From contig CAMHUJ010000045.1 of assembly GCA_946188175.1 (NCBI GenBank), positions 1 through 8,739 on the forward strand: a stretch of DNA of 8,739 nt, read 5' to 3'. The position numbers were made by a program, and so were the translations under genes. Every line of letters starts with the position of its first letter. Positions within the stretch are counted from its first letter, which is position 1. This document shows positions 1 through 7,030 of the stretch, piece by piece. A model generated the notes under the pieces. That model made no database searches. It was not told the DNA's origin and worked only from the letters and a program-made list of their open reading frames with translations. Source of the DNA: an uncultured Ruminococcus sp. (GTDB lineage Bacteria; Bacillota; Clostridia; Oscillospirales; Ruminococcaceae).

Positions 1-2424
1 GAACAGACCGATCCAGAAGAATACCTTTGCAACCTTTTGCAGAATCTCATTGACCGCATCCAGCTCATAGGTTACCGGATGATTGATCTCATAGCGGACC
101 TCGGCATCCTTCTGCTCCGGATAGCAGAAGCGGACAAACTGCTCGATTCCGGCTTTGCGCTCCGGCATCGGTCCGACCGCACTGTCGTAGACGCCGTCAA
201 TGTCGTCGATCAGGTAATCCGCATATTTCTTCGCAATGACCATCGCATCGGCATATTTGCCGTCCGGCTTCACGCAGCCGACGATCTTCAGATCTGAAAC
301 CTCCTCGCTGACATAATCGCCGGACACATCGTCATCATAGCCGACGCGCATGATCCAGCTGCCCTCCGCCTCGTTCAGCATAGCCTTCAGGGATTCCGCT
401 GTCAGCCCGATCTCACCGACATGCAGACCTTCCAGCGTTTCCGGCTCCTTGCCGTTCGATGAACTGTTGTTCTCAAAATGCAGATTATTCAGCGAAATGA
501 CAATTTCATTCTCCTTGAGTTCGGTTTTCGCGCCGTCGAGCCAGACGACCTCCTCCGGCGGAATCAGATCGGCGGTCGTGATATAATGCGCATAGCTGTG
601 ACCGAACATCTTATCGCTCTCCAGCATCATGCTGATATGGCCGCGTATATGCGCATCAAAAATCTTCGCCTCGTCCTTCGCAAGCGCCTCCACCTTGCCC
701 GCACCAACCATTGCCGCGCCGGTCAGGCTGTAATTCGCTCCCAGCTGAAATTCATGATAGAGCATATAATTGACGATATTGTCCGCCGTCGTGTCACTTT
801 CGGCAGCATCCTTCAGGCGGTCAAAGCGGCTCATGTCGAAGCCGGTATCCACCACGCCGGAGACCGTATAATCCACGCCCATGAGCCGGATCACCTTGCC
901 GACCATGCTGACCGGCGAGTTGATCTTTTGCAGCTGCGGCAGCGGTGTCTCACCCCTGTCAACAGGCGCGCGGTAGCCGGCCTGAATAAAGGTATCGCAG
1001 ACCGCCGTACTGATTGCGATTTCATTTTTGTTTCCGTCCGGCAGCTTACCGGCGGCGAGCTTGAAATGCATATCCGCAAGCGACTGCTGCGTAAGCTCCG
1101 CAAAGCCGCAGAAATGCGTCAGATGCGTCGGATACAGACTGTGGAAGGGCTCATATTCGGTATCATACTGCTCTGCAAAGGAATAATCCGCGGCACGCTG
1201 CAAAAACAGACCCGTCATCGGCAGACCGGTATCCTGCCGGAGCTGCGCCATTTCCGCCTCGGAGATGCGCTGTCCCGCGGTAGACCAGTAGCTCTCCAGC
1301 AGATCGTCGCCGTGCCGGACGGAACGGTTGACCGAAACATAATGCACATTGCTGTCAAGCAGCGAATCCGTGCAGGCACGGATATGATTGTAGGAGCTGA
1401 ATGTATCGACCAGTGCAAACAGCGTAAATGCAATCACCGAAAGCAGAATCGTCATGACAAGGCGGAATTTCTTGTGCTTTAAGCTGCTGCTTCCGATCTT
1501 AAAGGCGCTCTTCATCGGCAGCCTGGACTGAATCAGACTGAATCCGGAGCCGTCCTGCACCGGAATCGCCGCGGTATCGGTCTCGCGGAATGTTTTTGTG
1601 CGTCCCGGTACCGTAACGGTCGCGCCCGTCCGCAGCTGATCAAGATAATCGTTGATCTGCTGCCGGTCCGCCTCGGTCAGATGATAATCCGGCGGAATCT
1701 CAATGGATGCAGCGTGAAAGACCAGCGATTGCTTCTGCGGCGCCGCATCCGCTGCCGCCGTCACATCGCGGATGACCCTGCCGTCGGCAAGCTCGATGAT
1801 GCGGTCCGCATACTGCTCGGCATATTCGCGGTCATGCGATACGATGATCACGAGCTTATCCGCAGAGAGCTTCTTGAGCGTATCGAACACCTGCTTGCCG
1901 GTATTGGAATCGAGCGCACCGGTCGGCTCATCCGCCATGATGATCTCCGGATTCTTGACAAGTGCACGCGCAATCGCCACGCGCTGGATCTGTCCGCCGG
2001 AGAGCTCATTCGGCTTGCGGTCGCCGTAGCCCTCGAGATCGACGGTTTTCAGGATGGCGCCGATCTGCTCATCCGTTGCGGTTTTGCCCTGCAATTCCAG
2101 TGCAAGCGCGATATTGGCACCGACGGTGAATTCCTCGAGCACATTGTATTCCTGAAAAATAAAGCCGACATAGGTATTGCGGTAGCTGTCAAAGCGCTGC
2201 TGCGTGAAATCCCGCGAGGAAATGCCCTTGATGATGATTTCGCCGTCGTCATACTGATCGAGTCCGCCGAGCAGATTGAGCATGGTCGATTTGCCGCTGC
2301 CCGATTTGCCGAGCAGAAAGACCATGCCCCGCTCCGGAAAGCGCAGCGAGATATGATCGACCGCCGTGACGGGAACGCCTTTTTTCGGTTTATATGTTTT
2401 ACAGAGATTCTTTGTCTCCAGCAT
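1..2424 (-). CDS. ABC transporter ATPase fused to FtsX-like permease (MacB-like), C-terminus beyond window
   Basis: The reverse strand is open from an ATG at 2424-2422 to base 1, giving 808 codons with the frame still open. Residues 1-220 form a complete ABC ATPase: Walker A GKSGSGKST at 39-47, Q-loop FQE at 90-92, signature LSGGQ at 141-145, Walker B IIMADEPT at 161-168 and H-loop His at 197. The sequence resembles the LolD/MacB/BceA class. A linker leads to one membrane segment at about 322-341, then an outer domain of about 450 residues, and a second membrane segment begins at about 798 just before the edge. This is the FtsX/MacB order, but the outer domain is about twice the size usual in MacB. 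The start is supported by AAAGGA at 2433-2438, eight bases upstream. The family uses ATP to drive mechanical work across the membrane, exporting peptides, lipids or drugs or activating cell-wall enzymes. The substrate is unknown, and no adjacent two-component system is visible. The gene is divergent from the YfhO-family gene. Confidence 0.93.
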   Translation of the reverse strand, partial: MLETKNLCKTYKPKKGVPVTAVDHISLRFPERGMVFLLGKSGSGKSTMLNLLGGLDQYDDGEIIIKGISSRDFTQQRFDSYRNTYVGFIFQEYNVLEEFTVGANIALALELQGKTATDEQIGAILKTVDLEGYGDRKPNELSGGQIQRVAIARALVKNPEIIMADEPTGALDSNTGKQVFDTLKKLSADKLVIIVSHDREYAEQYADRIIELADGRVIRDVTAAADAAPQKQSLVFHAASIEIPPDYHLTEADRQQINDYLDQLRTGATVTVPGRTKTFRETDTAAIPVQDGSGFSLIQSRLPMKSAFKIGSSSLKHKKFRLVMTILLSVIAFTLFALVDTFSSYNHIRACTDSLLDSNVHYVSVNRSVRHGDDLLESYWSTAGQRISEAEMAQLRQDTGLPMTGLFLQRAADYSFAEQYDTEYEPFHSLYPTHLTHFCGFAELTQQSLADMHFKLAAGKLPDGNKNEIAISTAVCDTFIQAGYRAPVDRGETPLPQLQKINSPVSMVGKVIRLMGVDYTVSGVVDTGFDMSRFDRLKDAAESDTTADNIVNYMLYHEFQLGANYSLTGAAMVGAGKVEALAKDEAKIFDAHIRGHISMMLESDKMFGHSYAHYITTADLIPPEEVVWLDGAKTELKENEIVISLNNLHFENNSSSNGKEPETLEGLHVGEIGLTAESLKAMLNEAEGSWIMRVGYDDDVSGDYVSEEVSDLKIVGCVKPDGKYADAMVIAKKYADYLIDDIDGVYDSAVGPMPERKAGIEQFVRFCYPEQKDAEVRYEINHPVTYELDAVNEILQKVAKVFFWIGLF

Positions 2425-2481
2425 ATGCGGTATCCTTTCTGAAACGGGTTGCAGTATCCCCCTGAAAATAGCTGTAACATT

Positions 2482-2510
2482 ATTATAGCAGAGACGATAT
2501 GAAGATACAA
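2482..2510 (-). promoter_or_regulatory. Sigma-A-type promoter with extended -10 for the ABC/FtsX gene
   Basis: On the reverse strand the -35-like TTGTAT (2510-2505) is followed by a 17-base spacer and a perfect TATAAT (2487-2482). The spacer ends in TGC, so the -10 is an extended TGnTATAAT. Transcription should start near 2475, leaving an untranslated leader of about 50 bases that carries the AAAGGA ribosome site. The -35 matches only TTG of the consensus, and the extended -10 probably compensates. Confidence 0.7.
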
Positions 2511-2577
2511 GACGTAAAACAATTAAGATTTCCTGAAAATTTCATAAGGCGTACACGTAACGAACGTATCATTCCGT

Positions 2578-2618
2578 AAAACAGCTTTTGATAGGTAAAC
2601 TATCAAATTCTGTTTTTT
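2578..2618. repeat. Perfect dyad between divergent promoters: candidate operator or hairpin
   Basis: The core is TTTGATAG (2587-2594), spacer GTAAA, then CTATCAAA (2600-2607): an exact 8-bp inverted repeat. It is flanked by a second exact pair, AAAACAG (2578-2584) and CTGTTTT (2610-2616), so the RNA could form a two-tier stem with a small internal loop, followed by extra T residues. It resembles an intrinsic terminator, but no gene reads into it on the plus strand. A repressor site serving both promoters is at least as likely. The binding protein is not known. Confidence 0.6.
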
Positions 2619-2726
2619 CTTCTGAAAGACCTGTTCTCTCTGTGTTTTTTCAAAATCCGACCGAAAACAGCAATCTTTGATCTGCATTTCGCAATCATTG
2701 GGGATGAACATGAAGATTTTCTGAAT

Positions 2727-2759
2727 TTGCTTGCTTTTTCTCTTGTAATATGATATGAT
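2727..2759 (+). promoter_or_regulatory. Promoter for the YfhO-family gene, abutting its start codon
   Basis: TTGCTT (2731-2736), a 17-base spacer and TATGAT (2754-2759) form a good sigma-A promoter. TGA directly before the -10 makes it an extended TGn -10. Transcription would start at about 2766, the A of the ATG. An overlapping alternative, TTGCTT 2727-2732 with TATGAT 2749-2754 and a 16-base spacer, would start about five bases earlier. Both elements are duplicated in tandem by 4-5 bases. No Shine-Dalgarno sequence is present before the gene. Confidence 0.65.
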
Positions 2760-2765
2760 AAATGC

Positions 2766-5486
2766 ATGGATACACTGAAACAATCCGACCGGCGTTCCCT
2801 GCCGCGCCGAATCTGCTCACTGGCAGGGGTTCCGCTGCTGAGCTGCGGCATCACGCTGGTGCTCTTTGCGGTGATGAATTCGCTGTACGGCATTTTCCCA
2901 TGCGGCACAAACAGCATCGTCTGGTGTGATATGGAGCAGCAGGCCGTGCCGCTGCTGGTACAGCTGAAACAGCTTCTGCAAAGCGGCGAATCTGTCTGGT
3001 TCTCGCCGCTCGATGCAGGCGGCATGCATTTCTATGCGGTATTCTGCTTTTTCCTGTGCAATCCGTTTTCGCTGCTCATTCTGGTGACGGACCTCCCTGC
3101 CGATCAGCTCGTGACGCTGATTGTCTTTCTGAAGCTCGCGCTTGCAGCCGGAACGGCATCGTTCTGGTTCCGCAGCCGGATTCAGGGATGCAGCGCTGCG
3201 AACGCCGTTCTGCTCGGCGTCATGTACGGCTGCTCCGGCTACGGACTGTTCTACTATCAGAATCTGATGTGGCTCGATGTCATGCTGCTGCTGCCGCTGC
3301 TGATGTTCTCGCTGCGCAGACTGCTCAAGCGTGCCGATCCGCTGCCGTTTCTGCCGGTACTGACCGCGATCCTGCTGACATGCTTCTATATCGGCTATAT
3401 GATCGTGATTTTCATTGTACTCTATATGGCAGTATCCGTCCGGACGACCGTTCCGGAATCGCGGCGCGGTGCGATCTCGCTGCGGTTTCTGCTCGCAAGT
3501 CTGATTGCGGGCGGCATTGCATCGGTCGTCTGGCTGCCCTGTCTTTTGCAGGTCATGCAGTCGGCACGCGGCGTCAGCATTCCGGATGTCCTGATGCATG
3601 CAGCGCTGTTTGAGCATCTGGGCGACAAAATCTGCCTGCTCGGCTGCACCTGCATCGGATTCAGCGCGCTGATTCTGCTCTGGCAGAAGCAGTCGCCGCG
3701 CATCTCCTCGAGACGGCGCGACCGCAGAATCTTTCTGCTGCTGCTCACAGCCGCCGTACTCGATCCGGTCAATGTCATGTGGCACGGCGGAAGCTATCAG
3801 GCATTTCCGCTGCGCTGGGGCATGATCCCGATTCTGCTGATGCTGACGCTTGCCGGCAAGCAGCTCTCGGTACAGTTTGATGAGGACAAAGCCGCTGCCT
3901 TTCCGAAGGCGGCTGCGCTTGCCATGCTCGGCACCGGATTTGCCGCGGTGCTCGCCTGCGGGCTGATTCTGCATTTTACGCAGAAGGAGCATATTTATTC
4001 CTATGTCACAACACTCTGGGTCAGCGACGCCGCAGCCATGCGCATGCTGATTCTGATGTTCCTGCTGACAACCGTCTATGCCTTTGCGATTCTGTTCCGG
4101 CAGCATCGTGTGCTTCCTTCGCGCGTCTGCACGGGCTTTTTCGCCGTGCTGTTTCTCTGCGAATTTGCCTTCCAGTATGACTGCTATATCGGTCACGCTG
4201 CCAACGACGACGCGCTCTATTCGCAGACAATGCACGCCGCACATGCCGTACAGCCGGAGGATACAACCGCAAGGATCCGCCTGACGAAAAAATATGCGCA
4301 CGCGAATATGGTCGGTGCGCTCGGCATCCCGACACTCGCGCATTACACCTCGCTGACCAGAGAGGATTTCATTCAGGGCGTCAAGCGCTTCGGCTACAGC
4401 TCCTACTGGATGGAGGTTCCCTCGACCGGCGGCACTGTCCTTTCGGATGCTTTCTGGAATGTGCAGTATCTGCTCGGCGTACAGGCGGATTTTCCCTCGT
4501 GGACCGACCTCTGCTGGACAAACGGTGAGCTTTCCGTATCACAGAGCCGTCTGCGGATTCCGCCCGCGCATTATACCGACCGTACACCGGAGGAGATCGC
4601 GTCCCTTCCTGCCGGCAGCCGCGTCAGGGTACAGAAAGCGCTTTTGCAGCAGCTCGGCGGCGATCCGGACTGCATCACCGAATATGAACCGACCGCGCTG
4701 AATAATCTCTCGCTGACAAAAAACAGCAGCGGCGAGACCGTCTGTACGCTCGATCATCCCGATACCGAAGGCGAAATCCGCTATTCGCTGTTTATCCCTG
4801 AAAAGCAGATTCTCTATTTCGATCTCTACTCCCAGACAGGCACCGAGCTCGGCAATGACCGGAACGATGCGGTTTCGGTGCACTGCAACGGGCGCACCGT
4901 CTGCGGAAATTATCCCGAAAACAACTGCAACGGCGTTCAGATGCTCGGCGAACCCGATAAGGAATATGTCGTCGTCAGCATTCGCGTCAAGCATGATTTC
5001 ACCTGCGAGAGCTTCGGCGTCTTCGGCATTGCGGAAGCGCCGCTGGAGGAAACGCTCCGGCAGACAAAGGGTACCGCGCTGCAATACCGGAACGGTGTCT
5101 ATACGGCGGATTATCAGACCGATCATCCGCAGACGCTCGTCCTCGCAGCCGCCTATGACGAAGGCTTTACCGCCGATATCGACGGCATGCCCGCGCCCGT
5201 ATACTGCGTCAATGACTGTCAGCTTGCTGTGCAGCTTCCTGCCGGAAGCGGAACCGTCACGCTGCGCTATCATACGCCCGGGCTGCGCACTGCCTGTATC
5301 CTCTGCGGCATTTCACTGGCGGCAGCACTGCTGCTGTTCCTGCTGCGGAAGCATATCCCGAAGCGCATCTCCGAGGTCTCCGGACGCGGCGCGGCGGTGC
5401 TCTTGCAGGCAGGCTTCGCACTCGTGCTCTTTGCAGTGTATCTGCTGCCGCTCGTATTCTGTATATACGGTGCGTTATCTATGTGA
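2766..5486 (+). CDS. YfhO-family polytopic membrane protein (putative GT-C-like glycosyltransferase)
   Basis: The 906-residue product begins with a basic tail and a first membrane segment (about 21-40). An outer loop then carries Asp55 and Gln58/59 in the DMEQQ stretch, the position where GT-C enzymes and YfhO proteins keep an acidic residue. Typical YfhO landmarks follow: GGMHFY...NPFSLL (85-104), YGCSGYG (154-160), MWLD (168-171) and FYIGYM (207-212). Roughly a dozen helices reach about residue 470, an outer beta-rich domain spans about 480-835, and two helices (about 843-860 and 876-904) end the protein. In Bacillus subtilis, YfhO acts with CsbB in adding GlcNAc to lipoteichoic acid; using a polyprenyl-linked sugar here is inference, since no CsbB-like partner is nearby. 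The ATG is favoured because an in-frame stop at 2751-2753 closes the frame upstream. No ribosome binding site precedes it, which suggests leaderless translation. Confidence 0.9.
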   Translation: MDTLKQSDRRSLPRRICSLAGVPLLSCGITLVLFAVMNSLYGIFPCGTNSIVWCDMEQQAVPLLVQLKQLLQSGESVWFSPLDAGGMHFYAVFCFFLCNPFSLLILVTDLPADQLVTLIVFLKLALAAGTASFWFRSRIQGCSAANAVLLGVMYGCSGYGLFYYQNLMWLDVMLLLPLLMFSLRRLLKRADPLPFLPVLTAILLTCFYIGYMIVIFIVLYMAVSVRTTVPESRRGAISLRFLLASLIAGGIASVVWLPCLLQVMQSARGVSIPDVLMHAALFEHLGDKICLLGCTCIGFSALILLWQKQSPRISSRRRDRRIFLLLLTAAVLDPVNVMWHGGSYQAFPLRWGMIPILLMLTLAGKQLSVQFDEDKAAAFPKAAALAMLGTGFAAVLACGLILHFTQKEHIYSYVTTLWVSDAAAMRMLILMFLLTTVYAFAILFRQHRVLPSRVCTGFFAVLFLCEFAFQYDCYIGHAANDDALYSQTMHAAHAVQPEDTTARIRLTKKYAHANMVGALGIPTLAHYTSLTREDFIQGVKRFGYSSYWMEVPSTGGTVLSDAFWNVQYLLGVQADFPSWTDLCWTNGELSVSQSRLRIPPAHYTDRTPEEIASLPAGSRVRVQKALLQQLGGDPDCITEYEPTALNNLSLTKNSSGETVCTLDHPDTEGEIRYSLFIPEKQILYFDLYSQTGTELGNDRNDAVSVHCNGRTVCGNYPENNCNGVQMLGEPDKEYVVVSIRVKHDFTCESFGVFGIAEAPLEETLRQTKGTALQYRNGVYTADYQTDHPQTLVLAAAYDEGFTADIDGMPAPVYCVNDCQLAVQLPAGSGTVTLRYHTPGLRTACILCGISLAAALLLFLLRKHIPKRISEVSGRGAAVLLQAGFALVLFAVYLLPLVFCIYGALSM

Positions 5487-5555
5487 TGCAATTAAACTAA
5501 TCGTCAAAAATTGCATGTTATCTGAAAAAATCAGCAGTTTAATATGTTGCTTTTT
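5486..5555 (+). terminator. Overlapping inverted repeats after the YfhO-family gene, probable weak terminator
   Basis: Two exact 8-bp inverted repeats overlap. ATGCAATT (5486-5493) pairs with AATTGCAT (5509-5516), and ATTAAACT (5491-5498) pairs with AGTTTAAT (5536-5543). They share bases 5491-5493, so the two stems exclude each other. The longer stem can be extended by GCA with TGC (5548-5550) across a small bulge and is followed by TTTTT (5551-5555), as in an intrinsic terminator. The stems are AT-rich, so termination would be weak. Confidence 0.4.
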
Positions 5556-5574
5556 ACAATTTCTTTACCCGTAT

Positions 5575-5606
5575 TTCACAGAAAGTACATATTCTGAAAC
5601 TATAAT
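5575..5606 (+). promoter_or_regulatory. Candidate promoter of the ROK regulator gene
   Basis: TATAAT at 5601-5606 is a perfect -10 element. The best upstream -35 candidate is TTCACA at 5575-5580, but its 20-base spacer is long and there is no TGn extension, so the promoter would be weak or activator-dependent. Transcription would start near 5613, directly at the dyad described next, giving a leader of about 110 bases. Confidence 0.5.
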
Positions 5607-5614
5607 AAAATCAT

Positions 5615-5638
5615 CATGAAAATGTACCGATTTTCATG
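5615..5638. repeat. Perfect 9-bp dyad at the predicted transcription start: candidate autoregulatory operator
   Basis: CATGAAAAT (5615-5623), loop GTACCG, then ATTTTCATG (5630-5638) is an exact inverted repeat lying just downstream of TATAAT. ROK repressors bind AT-rich dyads and many repress their own gene, so autoregulation by the downstream protein is a reasonable inference. The same dyad could fold as an RNA hairpin at the 5' end of the transcript. Confidence 0.55.
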
Positions 5639-5724
5639 TAATTTTGCCGTTTTTGATTCCCCTTTCCCCTGGAAGCGCAGACGGCAGCCCATAAAATCAA
5701 AATCACGAACAGAGAGGAATTATT

Positions 5725-6918
5725 ATGGACACAAAGGGTATCAGTAAGCTCGATCTCAAGCGCAGAAACCGCAAACAAATCCTGCTGGCAATCCGGCAGG
5801 CAGGCATGCTCGCCCGTGTGGATATCGCCGCACAGCTCTCCCTGACGCGCGCTGCCGTCACGATCATCACGAACCAGATGATCGCACAGAATATTCTCGA
5901 GGATCTGAACAGTCCTGCTGCCGAGGCGGTCGGCGAGCCGAAGAAAAAGGGCAGAAAAAAGACCATGATCCGCATCAATCCGGATTTCAAGCATGTACTC
6001 GGTGCCGTGGTCAATGAGCGCGCGATCAGCGTCGGTCTGTCCGATATCACCGGCGCACCGATTGACAACCGTTATCTCGAAATCAGCGACGACTCCAAAA
6101 CAGAAGAGCTGATTACGTTTATCGTTTCAAGCTGCCGCGATCTGATGCAGAAGCATTCACTCAGCAATAAGCAGATGCTCGGTCTGGGCGTCGGCATCGT
6201 TCCGGCACGCTGGGAGATGTTCCGCGCCGAGGAAAAGGATTCCAAGGTTTCCTTCGCAAAGCTCTGCTACCTGCTCGAAATGGAGCTGAGTATGCCGGTG
6301 CTCGCTGAAAGCGCAATCAATCTCTATGCATTTGCAGGCATTGATTATACAAATGCGGTGACGTCCAATCAGCTGCTGATCTATTCCGGTCAGAAATTCC
6401 AGTATTCCATTGTGCTCGGAAATGAACTGGTCGGCGGTTTCAGCCGCGATACCTCCGTCATTGACCGCATGATTATCGTTCCGGGCGGTGCTTCCTGCGA
6501 GGGCTATCCGGACGGCTCCGTCCACGCTGAACTGACACGCGCCGCACTGCTCGCAAAGGCTGCGGCTGCAACCGGTCAGACCATGACCATGGATCAGCTC
6601 AATGCGGAATATGAAGCAGGCAATCCGAAGGTCACAAAGGTCTACGAGAAGAATCTCTATGATCTCGCAAGACTGATCTATAACCTCTGCACCGGCAGCA
6701 GTGTCTACTGTGCCACGCTGCAATGCTTCCGCATCTCCGACAAAGCACATAAAAAGCTCGACGATGAGCTGCGCAAGCTGACCGGCAAAGAGAAGCCGAT
6801 TCTGCTCCGGTTCAGCAGCATTGACAATGCCGATGCATACCGCGCAGGCTGTGCCCTTGCAATCGAAAAGCTGTTCTTTGAAACGGGCGGCATGCTGCCC
6901 GGAGACAACAGTCTGTGA
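5725..6918 (+). CDS. ROK-family transcriptional regulator with degenerate kinase domain
   Basis: The 397-residue protein has a winged helix-turn-helix at about 15-60 (NRKQILLAIRQAG, then RVDIAAQLSLTRAAVTIITNQM), typical of NagC/XylR-type ROK repressors. A lysine-rich hinge (73-79) leads to the ROK sugar-kinase fold from about 84; LGAVVNERAISVGLSD matches the first kinase strands. Key residues are gone: the DxGGT phosphate loop reads VVNERA (95-100), the Asn-Asp catalytic pair at about 195 is Glu-Ser, and the GH plus CxCGxxGC zinc motif is DRM and then only Cys258 in CEGYPDG. It should therefore be a regulator without sugar kinase activity. GAGGA at 5714-5718 lies six bases before the ATG and supports this start. 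The gene stands alone, convergent with the spoVT remnant, so its targets and ligand cannot be told from neighbours. Confidence 0.9.
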   Translation: MDTKGISKLDLKRRNRKQILLAIRQAGMLARVDIAAQLSLTRAAVTIITNQMIAQNILEDLNSPAAEAVGEPKKKGRKKTMIRINPDFKHVLGAVVNERAISVGLSDITGAPIDNRYLEISDDSKTEELITFIVSSCRDLMQKHSLSNKQMLGLGVGIVPARWEMFRAEEKDSKVSFAKLCYLLEMELSMPVLAESAINLYAFAGIDYTNAVTSNQLLIYSGQKFQYSIVLGNELVGGFSRDTSVIDRMIIVPGGASCEGYPDGSVHAELTRAALLAKAAAATGQTMTMDQLNAEYEAGNPKVTKVYEKNLYDLARLIYNLCTGSSVYCATLQCFRISDKAHKKLDDELRKLTGKEKPILLRFSSIDNADAYRAGCALAIEKLFFETGGMLPGDNSL

Positions 6919-6937
6919 TCTCTCACAAAGCGGGATT

Positions 6938-6975
6938 GTCAGCCGCCGGTTTGCTTCATGCAGCCGGCGGCTGAC
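6938..6975. repeat. GC-rich 12-bp hairpin after the ROK stop codon
   Basis: GTCAGCCGCCGG (6938-6949) and CCGGCGGCTGAC (6964-6975) are perfectly complementary around a 14-base loop, which itself can pair TGC with GCA. No T-run follows on either side, so this is not a classical terminator. It may protect the mRNA 3' end or act together with the terminator that follows 15 bases later. Confidence 0.7.
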
Positions 6976-6989
6976 CTGTACCATGATAC

Positions 6990-7030
6990 AAAACGGGAGC
7001 CTGTGTTCCGTACACGGCTCCCGTTTTTTT
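6990..7030. terminator. Strong bidirectional intrinsic terminator shared by convergent genes
   Basis: AAAACGGGAGCC (6990-7001) pairs exactly with GGCTCCCGTTTT (7016-7027); inside, GTGT and ACAC add further pairs with one bulged T. A run of seven T (7024-7030) follows on the plus strand, and four T follow on the minus strand, so it serves the ROK gene and the opposing recombinase::spoVT gene. The opposing stop codon TAA (7031-7029) overlaps the T-run. Confidence 0.92.

Larger units (their letters stand above)
2425..2765. other. Divergent intergenic control region, no gene seen
   Basis: These 341 bases are clearly AT-richer than the flanking genes and separate two divergent genes. They hold the leftward promoter (2482-2510), an imperfect long dyad with a perfect 8-bp core (2578-2618) and the rightward promoter (2731-2759). 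Between about 2620 and 2725 I see no clear repeat, RNA fold or ribosome site. A reverse-strand open frame at 2523-2783 has no ribosome site, no recognisable domain and starts inside the neighbouring gene, so I do not call it. Confidence 0.7.

Noticed and set aside
478..1482. Long plus-strand open frame (334 codons) and a further one at 1681-2442
   Set aside because: Both are antisense to the ABC/FtsX gene, whose reverse-strand translation contains every ABC motif. The plus-strand products show no family and are rich in His, Arg and Ala, as mirror frames of GC-rich genes usually are.
2523..2783. 86-codon reverse-strand open frame in the divergent spacer
   Set aside because: It starts inside the YfhO-family gene, covers both the dyad and the rightward promoter, lacks a ribosome site and resembles translated AT-rich non-coding DNA.
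2817..4343. 508-codon reverse-strand open frame
   Set aside because: It is a mirror frame of the YfhO-family gene, very rich in Gln, His and Arg, with no domain or ribosome site. The plus-strand product has clear membrane segments and family landmarks.
4539..5273. 244-codon reverse-strand frame
   Set aside because: It is antisense to the outer domain of the YfhO-family protein and shows no recognisable features.
5645..5686. TGCCGT / ACGGCA pair in the ROK leader as a riboswitch-like stem
   Set aside because: It is only six base pairs around a ~30-base loop with no further conserved structure; chance is likely.
6157..6984. 275-codon reverse-strand frame that includes the 3' hairpin
   Set aside because: It is antisense to the ROK gene and shows no domain. 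The plus-strand frame has an evident winged helix and ROK core.
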